Source of the DNA: Rhodamnia argentea
Lineage: Eukaryota; Streptophyta; Magnoliopsida; Myrtales; Myrtaceae
NCBI RefSeq assembly: GCF_020921035.1
Contig: NC_063151.1
Span: 26,046,934-26,110,933 of the forward strand
Direction of reading: 5' to 3'
Length of the DNA: 64,000 nucleotides
Shown: positions 24,834 through 35,062 of the stretch, one piece after another
Layout of the letters: every line of letters starts with the position of its first letter
How positions within the stretch are numbered: the stretch's first letter is position 1
The notes under the pieces: generated by a model
Told to the model about the DNA's origin: nothing
Databases searched by the model: none
Seen by the model: the letters and a program-made list of their open reading frames with translations, nothing else
Program-made: the position numbers and the translations under genes

Positions 24834-26200
24834 AGGGTTCGCATGACAACGATTCTGATTTGAAGAAGTGATTTTGATTAGAATTGTTTTTCCCGATTTT
24901 GTTCACTGGATGAGTTTTAGATAATCAGAACGTGTTTGGTATCTGCACAAAATTTCTATTCCTGGAACAGAAACACGTTTGGTAACTACACAAAATTTGT
25001 GTTCCTAAAAATAATTTCTCTTCCCTATTTTTGCCATTTTAGTCAAATAATCACGAAGTTACTTTGTGAAATTTCATTATACATTTCAAATTAATTGAAT
25101 ATTAATTCATATTGATTCTCTTATTTAATATATTGCATATAATATTTTTTCGTGTTATTCCGTCTAATTATCATGTCATAATGAGTTATTTTAAGCTTAA
25201 AAAAATGATAGACCATGTTGGGTTAGTGTGTGATTTCGGATTAGCTCACACCCTTGTAGGTCTATACCAAATACCAATGAAGAAATATCAAATTCGATCT
25301 TAGTGTGACCGATGGCACATGTATGTGTACATGCAAATGGAGTCGTCATCGGTTTTTAAGGAATATAGATCGAGAACATTATCGAACGGTCAAAAGAAAC
25401 CATTCAATTCTACACAACCAAAAAAATCTATGGTCCGAGGATTTGGTTATGTCGGCGTTTCCACCGACGCCCTTTCGACATCAAAGTTAAGTGTTTTCTA
25501 AATGTGTTCCATGCAAATTTTCAATCTATTCTTAAACCTATGATGTAAGCCAATACTAAGTGTTCATGCGGGTTGTTTTCGTCTTTTTCAAATTTTCTAA
25601 AACTAGATTAAGTTTAAAGTACTTAAACTTAGACAAATCACAACCGGTGAAATCAAGTGCGTAATCAATAAATCATAAAATCTCAATGAAGCCCTAAAGG
25701 CTTAGAGAAATGTGGTTCATGTTTAATTTCAAATGAGTTTATGATTTTCATAAAAAAGAACAAAATCTATGAAATACAGGGAATCTAGGCCCAAATTTTT
25801 AAAAAGGAGGTCAAACTAGCATAATCTAAGCTTCTTCTATTTTTTGGGATTTTTCTATAATTTTCTAATATTTTAAAGAAATTATTTCTTTATTATCTTA
25901 TATATTTTTCTTTTGAAAACGAGACCTTGTTGTGTTTTAGGGCAAGTGAAAAGTGATGAAAGAACTCAAAAGAGAAAAGTGAAAAATGTAGGACTTCATT
26001 CTATTTTGTGATTTTAAAAAATGATTCTTTTTCCAAAATCGATTTTTTTAAATTTTTTTTGTTCCAAAACTGTTATCGGGAACATAAGCAGAACTATTTA
26101 CGTTACCAAACATGACTTTCATCCTTTTTTTTTTTGCTCTAAGGAACAGAATTAGAGAACCAAAGTCATTGCCACGTAAGGCCTAAATGAAAGTTAGTCT
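24834..26200. mobile_element. Probable degenerate DNA-transposon remnant
   Basis: Starts with GGGTTCGCATGACAACGATT (24835-24854), resembling the termini at 11120 and 32352. Internal sub-terminal pieces ACGTTTGGTAACTACACAAAATTTGTGTTCC (near 24970) and an inverted counterpart near 26080-26110 (ending cgttaccaaacatgac) suggest an inverted-repeat element. The right terminus is not clear and there is no transposase. Confidence 0.3.
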
Positions 26201-26214
26201 TTTAAAAAAAAGAA

Positions 26215-26623
26215 GGGAAAATGACATAAATAATCCTTGAACTTTGACCCAATGTATAATATGGTCCTTGAACTTTCAATTTGTTTAATGTAGTCTTTGA
26301 ACTTTAACCCAATGTGCAATTTGGTCCCTAAACTTTTGACTTGTTCAATGTAGTCAATGAATTTTTAGTAAATGTTCAATTTAGTCATTGAACTATATGA
26401 AAATATTCATTATTGTCATTGATCTTAAATTAATAGAAGGACTACATTGAATATTTTCGTATAGTTCATGGACTATAATGAATATGTAGCAAAAGTCTAA
26501 GGACCACATTAAACAAACTAAAAGTTCAAGGATCATATTGAACATTACGCTAAAGTTCGAGGATCATATTGAACAAATTTAAAGTTCAAACACTAGTTCA
26601 GGGACTATTTATGTCATTATCCC
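26215..26623. mobile_element. 409-bp palindromic MITE with 9-bp target duplication
   Basis: Terminal inverted repeats GGGAAAATGACATAAATAATCC and GGGACTATTTATGTCATTATCCC. The interior is a near-complete palindrome of TTGAACTTT / AAAGTTCAAGGA units. The flanks share AAAAAAGAA (left just before 26215, right 26624-26632), a 9-bp duplication as expected for Mutator-like elements, although the A-rich context weakens this. There is no coding capacity. Confidence 0.75.
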
Positions 26624-26905
26624 AAAAAAGAAAAAGGAAAAAGGTATTGGAGTCATTAGGACTAATCGGACTCTACTTGACAGTTGCAGAACCCGTCGTA
26701 TGCACGTTTGTTCTATGGGCAATAATCGGACTAGAATTTGATCGATGAATGTTGCCTCATTCATCGAGAAAAAACAGGGGGTTCGTCGTTTTTCTAACCT
26801 TTTCCCTCCGTTAATTCAATAAAGAAACGGGGGAAATAAAATTTCACTCAATCAATTGCGCATTTATCGGTTATCTATTTTCGTGGGGTAACGTTGCGTA
26901 GCGAG

Positions 26906-26979
26906 GACCGCATAGCGCAGTGGATTAGCGCGTTTGACTTCGGATCAAAAGGTCGTGGGTTCGACTCCCACTGTGGTCG
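26906..26979 (+). tRNA. tRNA-Arg, anticodon TCG
   Basis: 74 nt folding as a full cloverleaf. The acceptor stem GACCGCA pairs with TGTGGTC (one G-U) with discriminator G. The D-arm is GCGC...GCGC, the anticodon stem is TTTGA/TCAAA around loop CTTCGGA (anticodon TCG, reads CGA), and the T-arm is GTGGG/CCCAC with loop TTCGACT, which includes a good B box. No intron is present and CCA is not encoded, as in nuclear genes. Confidence 0.96.
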
Positions 26980-26987
26980 AGTTATTG

Positions 26988-26993
26988 TTTTTT
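26988..26993 (+). terminator. RNA polymerase III terminator (T6)
   Basis: A run of six T residues nine bases after the tRNA discriminator base. Confidence 0.85.
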
Positions 26994-27090
26994 ACCCCTT
27001 GCACGAGCCTTTTCTTTTTTAGTCGGTTTACACGGCCTCGTAAAGAAGCCAGACAATTTCATATCACCACCAAAAGTATTTAAGAGGTAA

Positions 27091-27460
27091 CACACTATAA
27101 TTAATTATTTTTTATTTTTACATTTTTTTATGTCGGTCAATAAACTTAGATAAGGATGAGAAATGCGAAGCAATTTTCGCCTTTCAACTTTAAATTGGGA
27201 AACTATCAAAAGTGGTGGAACGTACTTAATCTTCACACTGTTTAGATTGCTGGCGGGAATACGTTTGGAACACAATATAGTTAATTATATTTTATTTTTA
27301 AATTTTTTTATGTTGGTCAATAAACTTAGATAAGGATGAGAAATGTGAAAATTGGCGCAACCATTTTTGCCTTTCAACTTTAAATTGGGAAACTGTAAAA
27401 AATGGAAGAACATACTCAATTGTCATATATTTAGATTGCTTGCAGGAATACGTTTAGAAA
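27091..27460. repeat. Imperfect tandem duplication, about 180-190 bp period
   Basis: Copies at about 27091-27271 and 27272-27460 share caataaacttagataaggat, cctttcaactttaaattggg and ggaatacgttt. They are diverged and differ by a ~9-bp indel. The repeat lies between the tRNA gene and the 3' end of MFP1. Confidence 0.8.
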
Positions 27461-27927
27461 AAAGAAGAAGCCAGGACCAGGTTTTGGGTTAAATGTATCA
27501 GAGAAGGTAAGGTCTTCTTAATGAACACATCAACAGGCTCGTATTTCAAATCCTTCGTTATTAGAAATGACTCAAAACTCGTGCCGCATCGGTTTAAGCG
27601 GTTAATAAGACTTTCCGCAAGGCGTAATTTCACCCTCCGTTTGAGAAGAGCAAAAAAGGATGGAGAGAACGGCCAGGCTTTGGTAGAATTCTGAGCACAA
27701 AAAAAAAAAAAAAAAAAAAAGAACAGAGAAATGAGCGTCCAGTGACAATTTACATATTTATGAACTTGAGATACAGTGACATTCACAACATGTATAGTGG
27801 AATAGGGTAAAATTCCCACCCACAGAAGGAAGGTGCACATGGAACTCCATTGCCGCAAAAATATTAGCAAACCCAGCGGAAAGGATCTTTAGCAACATTA
27901 GTCTCATCTGCAGTCAGTCCCATGATC

Positions 27928-30900
27928 TCATTGAGAAGCACCTCTTCTTCTCCTGACAGTTCTCTTCGCATTAACAGTGACTTTGCCCTCGGCTTCATCG
28001 TTCTTGGGTTGCTGATCGTTCACAATGACTTTCGTCGAATTCATTTCATTCCTCAACCGCAGTATCTCACCCTTGGCCAATGCCAAATCTTCCTCAAGCT
28101 TCTTCGATCTCTTGTCCAAGCTCTCTCTCTCCTTTCCGAGCCTTATTACGAGGTTATGAGCATCTTCCAGGTTTTCCTGGGCCTCCTTGGATGCTTTCTT
28201 TTGTTCAGTTAGTGATCTGTAGAGCACCTCTCTCTCATTCTCAAGTGTAGAAATCTGAGAATTAGCTGCATCTAGATCCTTCGAGAGGGTTAATGCGTTT
28301 CGGTTCAGTTCATCAAGTGATTTTATGGCTTCCTCCAATTCAGTCTTGAGTGACTCTTGTGCTTCCTTGTCCTGCAGAAGTTGCTTCTCCAAAACTTGCA
28401 CTTCTTTCTTCAAGGATGTGACCGCCTTTTTTTCCTCTTTTAAATCATTTGATGAAGATTCCGCCATTTTATAGGCATCAACCAATTCTTTCTTGAGTCC
28501 ATTGTGATTTTCAACCAAAGCCCCCATTTCCTCAGACACTGTTTGAAGCTCTGCCATTGTTTCGCTCAAACTTTCCTTTGCAGAAGCAAGTTCAATCAAG
28601 ACCGCTTCTTTCTTCTGTTTGGCCTCATTGAGGCTCCTCTGCAGTGAATTGTTTTCCTCGGCATACTCAGCTTTAGTCCGAGATATTTCAGCCCGAAGTT
28701 CTGAAGATAAATTCTTTGAAGACTGTAGTTCCTTCGACAAATTAGAAGCTTCTTTTCTTGACTTATCCAGCATATCCTGAACAGTACTGAGTTCATGTTG
28801 CAGATTCTCTACGGTGCTAACCTCTACATCCAGTTTTTTCTCCAGATCATTCCTTTCATTTGTCAAATTGGAAATCATCTTCTGTTTTTCAGTAACTTGA
28901 CTGTGAGAAAGCTCAAGTTGTTCACTAAGCCGGTGAATTTCATTTTGTCTCTCTTTCAAAAGCTTCACATCCAAAGCTGACTTTTGTTCGGATGAAGACT
29001 TCAGATCATTGTATTCCTCTTGTATCAAATCCAGCTTTCTCCCAAGATTGTCCTTCTCTGATGCTATAGAATTTATTCTTGCATTCAGTTCGCCGATTAC
29101 AGAGTTCTTCGAATCTAGTTCTTTCTGATTCTCCAGAAGAGTAGCTTTCAATGCCTTGATCTCCAACTGTGCTTTGGCTAAATCAACCTTGGTTTTACTG
29201 GAAATAGAAGTAACATCTTCCAACTCTGATTCCTTCGCAGCAAGAGAGGACCTGAGAACTTGAAGGTGGTCTTCCTTTTCCTTCAGCTCTAAGCTCAGCG
29301 AGTTTATTCTTTCTTCTAAAAGTTTAATTGAGTCAAGCATCTCTTTTAAACTTTCTTCAAGTGATCTCTTATCCTCCTCACTCTTTGAAAGCCTTGTCTG
29401 AAGATTATCTTTTTGAATGTTCAGCTCCTCAATCAATCTTTTCTCACTCTTCAGCTCCTTTCCTAACCCTGCAATTGTTGAGTTCGCAGAGTTTAGCTGA
29501 TTCATCAGAGACTGCTGTTCTTCCTTGACCTTTTTCATGGTGTTGGTCCGTTCTTCTCGTTCATTCATTAGCGTCGCTTCAAAGTTTTTCTCCAAGGAAA
29601 CAATTGAAGCTTCTTTATCTTTCAACATGGTCCTCATCTGCAGTTGAATACCCAGCCCATGTATTTATTACAACGGATTCCGATGGCTAAGCAAAAGATC
29701 AAAATGGCAATAATTAAAGAACAAAGACGAACAGGCCAATATTTTGATTCTTCTGTTTACAGGGACAATGTTTCTACAGGGTCGATCAAGCAACTTTATG
29801 ATTTCTCATCGACGGGTTACATTTCCCACTTGCATAAGCTTGTAAGAGGAGCTTAACTTTGTAAAATGCTAGTGGCTTACCGATTCTATTGTGGCATCAG
29901 CAGCTGCCTTATCTTTCCGAGCCAGTGCATAGAGAGAACCAAGCACACCTGAACCAAATATTCCTAGTCCATTCAGAAGAGAGAAAGGATTTGTTTCCTG
30001 GCCATGAGAACTGAATTAGAGAAGCTCGTGCTTCGTAATATCAAACGGATAGTGCAACATTGACAAGGACAAAGGACATGCAAATCAGGCATAAAATCCA
30101 ACCTCTGCTTTTTGATTATCTGCAGTAGTCCTTACCTCGATTTCATCTGAAACAAAAAGAATAGTTGACCACTTCAAAACAAGTAAAATTGATACAGAGA
30201 TAAGCCATTTTTAAGCATACAGAGCAGTTGTCTTCAATATTCGAGGCTAAAGTTTTGAAGCTAATTCAGAGATAGCCAAGCTCCACTGATGCAACAGCAA
30301 AAAAACTCTGTCCCACCTTGTTCGATATCAGTCACGAAAGAACAATTCTAATCAACAGAAGCGCAAATTTCTTGATTTCAAGGTTATGCGAGATATACAA
30401 TGTCTGAGGGTTGCAATAGGCCTTCCCACTAAAAGTTCACACACTTAAACCAGCTTAAAGTCGAACAGCAGAGCATTGCCCCTAGGCTGACATGTGACAA
30501 CGCAGCCAAGGAAGTGTTACTATTGACTCTGAAAGCCACCAAGCTTCACATCATATATTCAAATAAGAAAACGCATCAATGTCTAACCGTTGGCTAAGCT
30601 GCTCCACTACAGTGGCTTTTTTGAAGTACTTGTTCAATATTTTACGGAAGAATTCAGAAGACAGCACTAGGAAAGTATCAACATGGAAATCGAAAAAAAT
30701 GTGGAGGAGCAACCTTGGGACAAAACATTAATAAACTAAGAAAAGGAATCTGCATTTAGAGATGTAAATACTCCCCAGTGCTAAATTGAGCTTAGACATC
30801 AGATCACATAACACCAAGAGAAAGGAAGAATCTTAGGATTACTTGTTCCCCTAGTCAAGTGAAGAATGTAAAAAAGAAAAAGCAGTTATTCAACAGAACA

Positions 30901-31614
30901 GGTGACTGTGCCACCGGTGTCAAACACTCTAGGAAAAAATCGAAAATTTGAACCAGACTGCAATTACCAGAAAACTGTCCTAGAAAATCCAAAACATGAA
31001 TATCCATCCCAGAAAAAGATGACAATTAGAATGCATTTTCACCTAATTCATCTTCAATGCCAAAAACTCTACTTCTGTATTTCCCATATATGAAGCGAGA
31101 ACATCAATGGTGAAGCCTGTTTGGTCCAAACGGTGCAGTGAAAGCAAATACCGATCGGCCCAAACCGAATCTAGGACTGTGAAACTGATAGCATAGTAAC
31201 TCATCCAAATTCATCCATTCACAAACTCGACACCACAAGCTCAACTATCTCGCCAATTCCTCAAACATTCACACACTATATCCCACGGCAACACGAAAAC
31301 GGAAAGAATTACCAAATCGCCAACTCACTGGTTTCCTCGGCTCCCTCAAGTGCCTTGGCGCTCAGGCGTAGAAGCGGAAGCACCGAGACGCCGACGAAGA
31401 GGATCGCCCTCCTGCTGCGAGAAACGGCGTCCTCGCTCGAGCTCTCCTCGCGAGTCAAGGAGCAGCACGTCGCCGGGCTCCTCGTCCTCGTCCTCGTCCC
31501 GGGGTTCCTCGAGCACGAGGAGAGGGGTTGATGATACGACGGGGAAGGGACGAGGAACGGACGTTGACACGGAGAAGAATGCAGGGAGCATGAGCTTCCG
31601 ATCACGAAGCCCAT
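27928..31614 (-). CDS. MFP1: MAR-binding filament-like protein 1
   Basis: Plant plastid long coiled-coil protein, first described as a MAR-DNA-binding protein, later found thylakoid-associated and involved in positioning starch-granule initiation (established for tomato/Arabidopsis). Four exons: 31614-31329, 30146-30103, 29997-29881, 29637-27928; 2157 nt, 718 residues, phases consistent. The N-terminus is Ser/Arg-rich like a transit peptide, then SRSRRAILFVGVSVLPLLRL (twin-Arg plus hydrophobic run, compatible with thylakoid targeting). A second hydrophobic segment NPFSLLNGLGIFGSGVLGSL follows in exon 3. Exon 4 is one continuous coiled coil of Glu/Lys/Leu heptads from MRTMLKDKEASIVSLEKNFE, ending in a basic tail TVRRRRGASQ. 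The start and the tail agree with the family as I know it. Confidence 0.93.
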
Positions 31615-32351
31615 GCCTGAGCTTCGCCTTCTCCTTCTCTCTTCTTCGCTCGATTGAGTTGAGGATGAGATAGGACGGTGGAGAAGATAAAGCGCTTAAG
31701 CTAAGGTTCGCACAAAACGCTTGCTTGAGCTGCCTCACTGCACTTTTTCCCACTTGAGTTCGTTGAGGGTTGAGATAAGTTGAATTTACCAAAATATCCC
31801 AGCCAAACCGTATAAATAACGGAAAATTTAAATCTTTCCGTGCTAATACCGAGAAGTTAGGGACGCGCCAGAAAACATTTCTACTATATAAATCAACTTA
31901 TGATCTGAAATTTACTTTGTATTGATGTTCCTTTGTCGGGCTTTTCTTGTAAGGACCCTTAATGTTCTGGTATTGTAATTGTTTCTTTTCTGACAAAAAA
32001 AAATCAGAAATTAAATTTTCTATTTTCTATTTTTTAGTAGAATTTGATTTTTTACTTTTGAAAAGCAGTATTTTTTTTTTTACTTTCTAAAATGTCTCCA
32101 TAATTACTTTTGAAATAAAAAATACTTCATAAATAGAAAAATAAAATTACGTAACTAAATGAATTTCTGTTTTAGAAGTATTGTCATGGGTGCCCTAGAT
32201 CACCGATGTTATGAAAAAATGTTTTACATGAGCAATCTTAGATACTCTTAATTAGAGAGGATTGTTAGTTACGATTTTTAAATTAATTGCTGACTTATTA
32301 TTTTTAAAAATCCAATTCAACATTTAAAAATACACGTTGCCAAATAACTGA
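31615..32351. other. MFP1 upstream region and AT-rich repeat debris
   Basis: Includes the MFP1 promoter. Near 32174-32196 lies GAAGTATTGTCATGGGTGCC, a lone right-end copy of the GTGCGCATG-type terminus seen at 11726 and 33018, so a truncated relative probably ends here. No gene is seen. Confidence 0.4.
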
Positions 32352-33018
32352 GGGGTGCGCATGGCAACACTTCCGTTTTTTGATATTTTTCATACCCTTC
32401 AAAGTATTATGCATGGTTTGTGAATATCATTTTTAGATGCATTCACTTGAAATTTCTCTTTAAGTTCTCAACAAGTACCAAACCAAATTATCGCAAACCA
32501 TTGTTGCTTGTCATGAACCAATTCTTCCAATGGTATCATTTATTGAATGTGATGTGCTTCTGAACTAGAGACGATTTAGGCATGAATAAAGTCTATACAC
32601 CATGCTTATTGTGACATAAACCATGCTAGAGGCATAGGCAAGGAAGCATTGAAACTACCTGTGCTTTTATTGTAGATACATCAACTCATCCATCATATTC
32701 ATTAATAGAATTTTCCCCATAAAATTGTCCCCATTTGCATAAAATAATTAAATGACAAATTATACGTAAATTGTCAAGTATTTATATCTCACTTTTCTCA
32801 AATAACATGCATTTTAGGTTAAGATTAATAATTTTTCGTAGAAGATTTTGTATTGATAATATTCCAAAAGTATAAATTTTCAACTATTGCAAAAGCATAA
32901 ATTTTGTCATGTTACCAAACACCTTTCTCTGATCAAAATTAACTTTCGGAGTAGAAGGAAAAAATCAGTTTTTGGCTAGAAATTGATTTCTGACGCAGAA
33001 GTGTTGTCATGTGCCACC
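32352..33018. mobile_element. Second MITE-like element with GGTGCGCATG termini
   Basis: Left end GGGGTGCGCATGGCAACACT and right end AGTGTTGTCATGTGCCACC are inverted copies. TGA flanks both sides (32349-32351 and 33019-33021). It is 667 bp with an AT-rich non-coding interior. The termini relate it to the element at 11120-11726, but the interior differs. Confidence 0.65.
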
Positions 33019-33029
33019 TGAGTTGTCGT

Positions 33030-33115
33030 TTGACCAAACGGAAGGATCGCATTAAATATTTACCAATAGTTCAAGGACCATATCCAATAAATTAAAAGTT
33101 CACGAATCAAAATGC
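33030..33115. repeat. Fragment of the AGTTCAAGGACCA MITE family
   Basis: Contains agttcaaggaccatatccaa and agttcacgaatc, resembling the right arm of the element at 26215-26623. No left arm is nearby. Confidence 0.4.
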
Positions 33116-33779
33116 ACATGAAGGAAAACTTTGGAAATCATTTGCATTATTTTCTCTTCTTAAAATCATGCTATAATTATGAACTTTTAGAAAGAGAATT
33201 CAAAGAGAAGGATCTATTTGTTGTATGTTTTGTTTTCAATTTGTAACTTGTGATCGTTTTTAATTTAAGGTACTTTTGACTCGAGAGTACCTTAAAAATG
33301 ATCGAAAGTTAAAATTAGAAGAAGAGTCGGTATTCCAAATAAAAATCAAAAAGTTATCAAACAAGACAGTAATTTGGAGTTGATCAAATAAACGCTGTGG
33401 TGTGGCTCAAGTAAGCATTCGTAACCTAGCTACATTGGAGGAAAGTTGGTAACTTACTCTGGTCGAGATTGGTAATTTTGTGCTAAAGTTATTACCTACG
33501 ACCATAGAAAGGTAATTTCTTAGTGTTACTGGTAATTTGTAAAAGATTTTATACATGTTTTGCCCAAATCTAACGCTAAAAGTTCCGCCTCATCCATACG
33601 TGTACATGCATATAGATAGAAACATAGACATCGAGGAAAGGAAGAAGGATCGTCGTGCTGCATGAGTAAGATTCCTATGGGTTGGCCACCAAGCTTAAAT
33701 TAAGCTGCCTTCTTATATAAAGACAATTTTGAATTTCGGAAAAAAAATAAAAGGACCATACCGGTGATACTAATTTTAT
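33116..33779. other. AT-rich intergenic DNA
   Basis: No gene, RNA or recognised repeat family. A short inverted pair around 33260-33310 (ggtacttttgactc / gagtaccttaaaa) is too small to classify. Confidence 0.4.
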
Positions 33780-34735
33780 TTTTATTTTTATTTTACCATT
33801 GGTACTGCTGTACTGAACTTTTGCTATGTTCAATGTGGCTCAAAACTTTAATCCGATGTGCAATGTCTTCTCTTAACTTTTAATTTATTCAAATGGCTCC
33901 AAATTTTTAGTAAATATTTATTTAGTCTGTGAATTATTTGAAACTAGTTAATGTTGTCCTATTGATTTGACTTTAACGAGTTTGCTCCTCATTGAAGAAT
34001 TGGACAAGTTACACTTTGCTATTCATTTCTCGCAGCTATTACAAGCTAGCTAATGGTTTTTATAAAGACATTAACTAGAAAAACTGTAATACAATAACTT
34101 TCTCGAGCTATGACCTTTATACATTGAAAGATAAATCCTATATACAAAGAAAATAAAATGAATTAGTCAATTTTGGAAGCCCTCTCTGACAAAAAAAAAA
34201 AAAGGAAGCTCTCGCTACACTTGCTGATAATATAATACTTGCTTGATTGGTCTTGATTTGATTGAGAGCAATTTTTAGATTGCTTTGCTGTTGACATATA
34301 TTTTCCCAATACTGATTTGGCTTTCAATTCGATACGTTTGAACAGTGGACAAAAAAAGATACATGTGAATTATCTATGTAAGATATTGAACTTAAAGAAA
34401 GATATAATAACCCACATCATCAATAGCAGGGGTAATGAAATTTTCAAATTGAACAAATTATTATATTATAATTCGAGTTGAACATCTTACGTGGATAAAC
34501 CATGCGCAATATTATTTATTTCGCCATTCAAAATAACTAGGTTGGAAGCTAAATTAGCAAGTCCCCTAAATTAACTTCAATTAATTGAAGGACGACATTA
34601 AATATCTTCACATGACTTCATGACATTGCATATCACACTAAAGTTTAGGGATCAAATTGAATAAATTAAAAGTTTAAATATGACATTACACATTGGGCCA
34701 AAATTTAAAAACCGTTTTATGACATAAATGAAATA
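33780..34735. mobile_element. Split, diverged copy of the AGTTCA palindromic MITE
   Basis: The left arm at about 33815-33965 (tgttcaatgtggctcaaaac, ccgatgtgcaatgtc) and the right arm at about 34565-34730 (aagtttagggatcaaattga, acattgggccaaaa) are inverted halves like those of 26215-26623. About 600 bp of unrelated AT-rich DNA separates them, so a later insertion into an older element is likely. Confidence 0.4.
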
Positions 34736-34967
34736 GGCGTGAACCATTTCTACCTAGATTTTAATCAAAATTTAAGGATATGATTGGGAAAAATTGCATA
34801 AGGAATTTTACCCATATTCTTTTAACACTATGAGCAGGACCAAACCATCTCAATCCTTCAATAGCCCAATGGTACAGGCCCAAGCCCAATCTAGTGCAGA
34901 TATGGCGGGAAAATCTCCCATTCGCAATAGCCCCTGCACCGCCATCATTTTTTTTGTTTGTTTTTTC

Positions 34968-34974
34968 TAGGGTT
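34968..34974 (+). promoter_or_regulatory. Telo-box-like TAGGGTT in the RTEL1 5' region
   Basis: TAGGGTT (AACCCTA on the other strand) 95 nt upstream of the RTEL1 ATG, preceded by a T-rich stretch. Telo-boxes are frequent near starts of plant housekeeping and replication genes. A role here is inferred. Confidence 0.35.
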
Positions 34975-35062
34975 CATTCGTTCATCGCTCCAAATCAGTC
35001 GGAAAGATCAAAGTTCACCGAAACTCCGAGGGAGATCGAGCTCCTGGAGAATCAAAACCGAA

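Noticed and set aside
31346-31792. 148-codon minus-strand frame overlapping the first MFP1 exon
   Set aside because: Different frame from the MFP1 transit peptide, low-complexity Asp/Glu/Arg runs, explained by codon bias of the overlapping exon.
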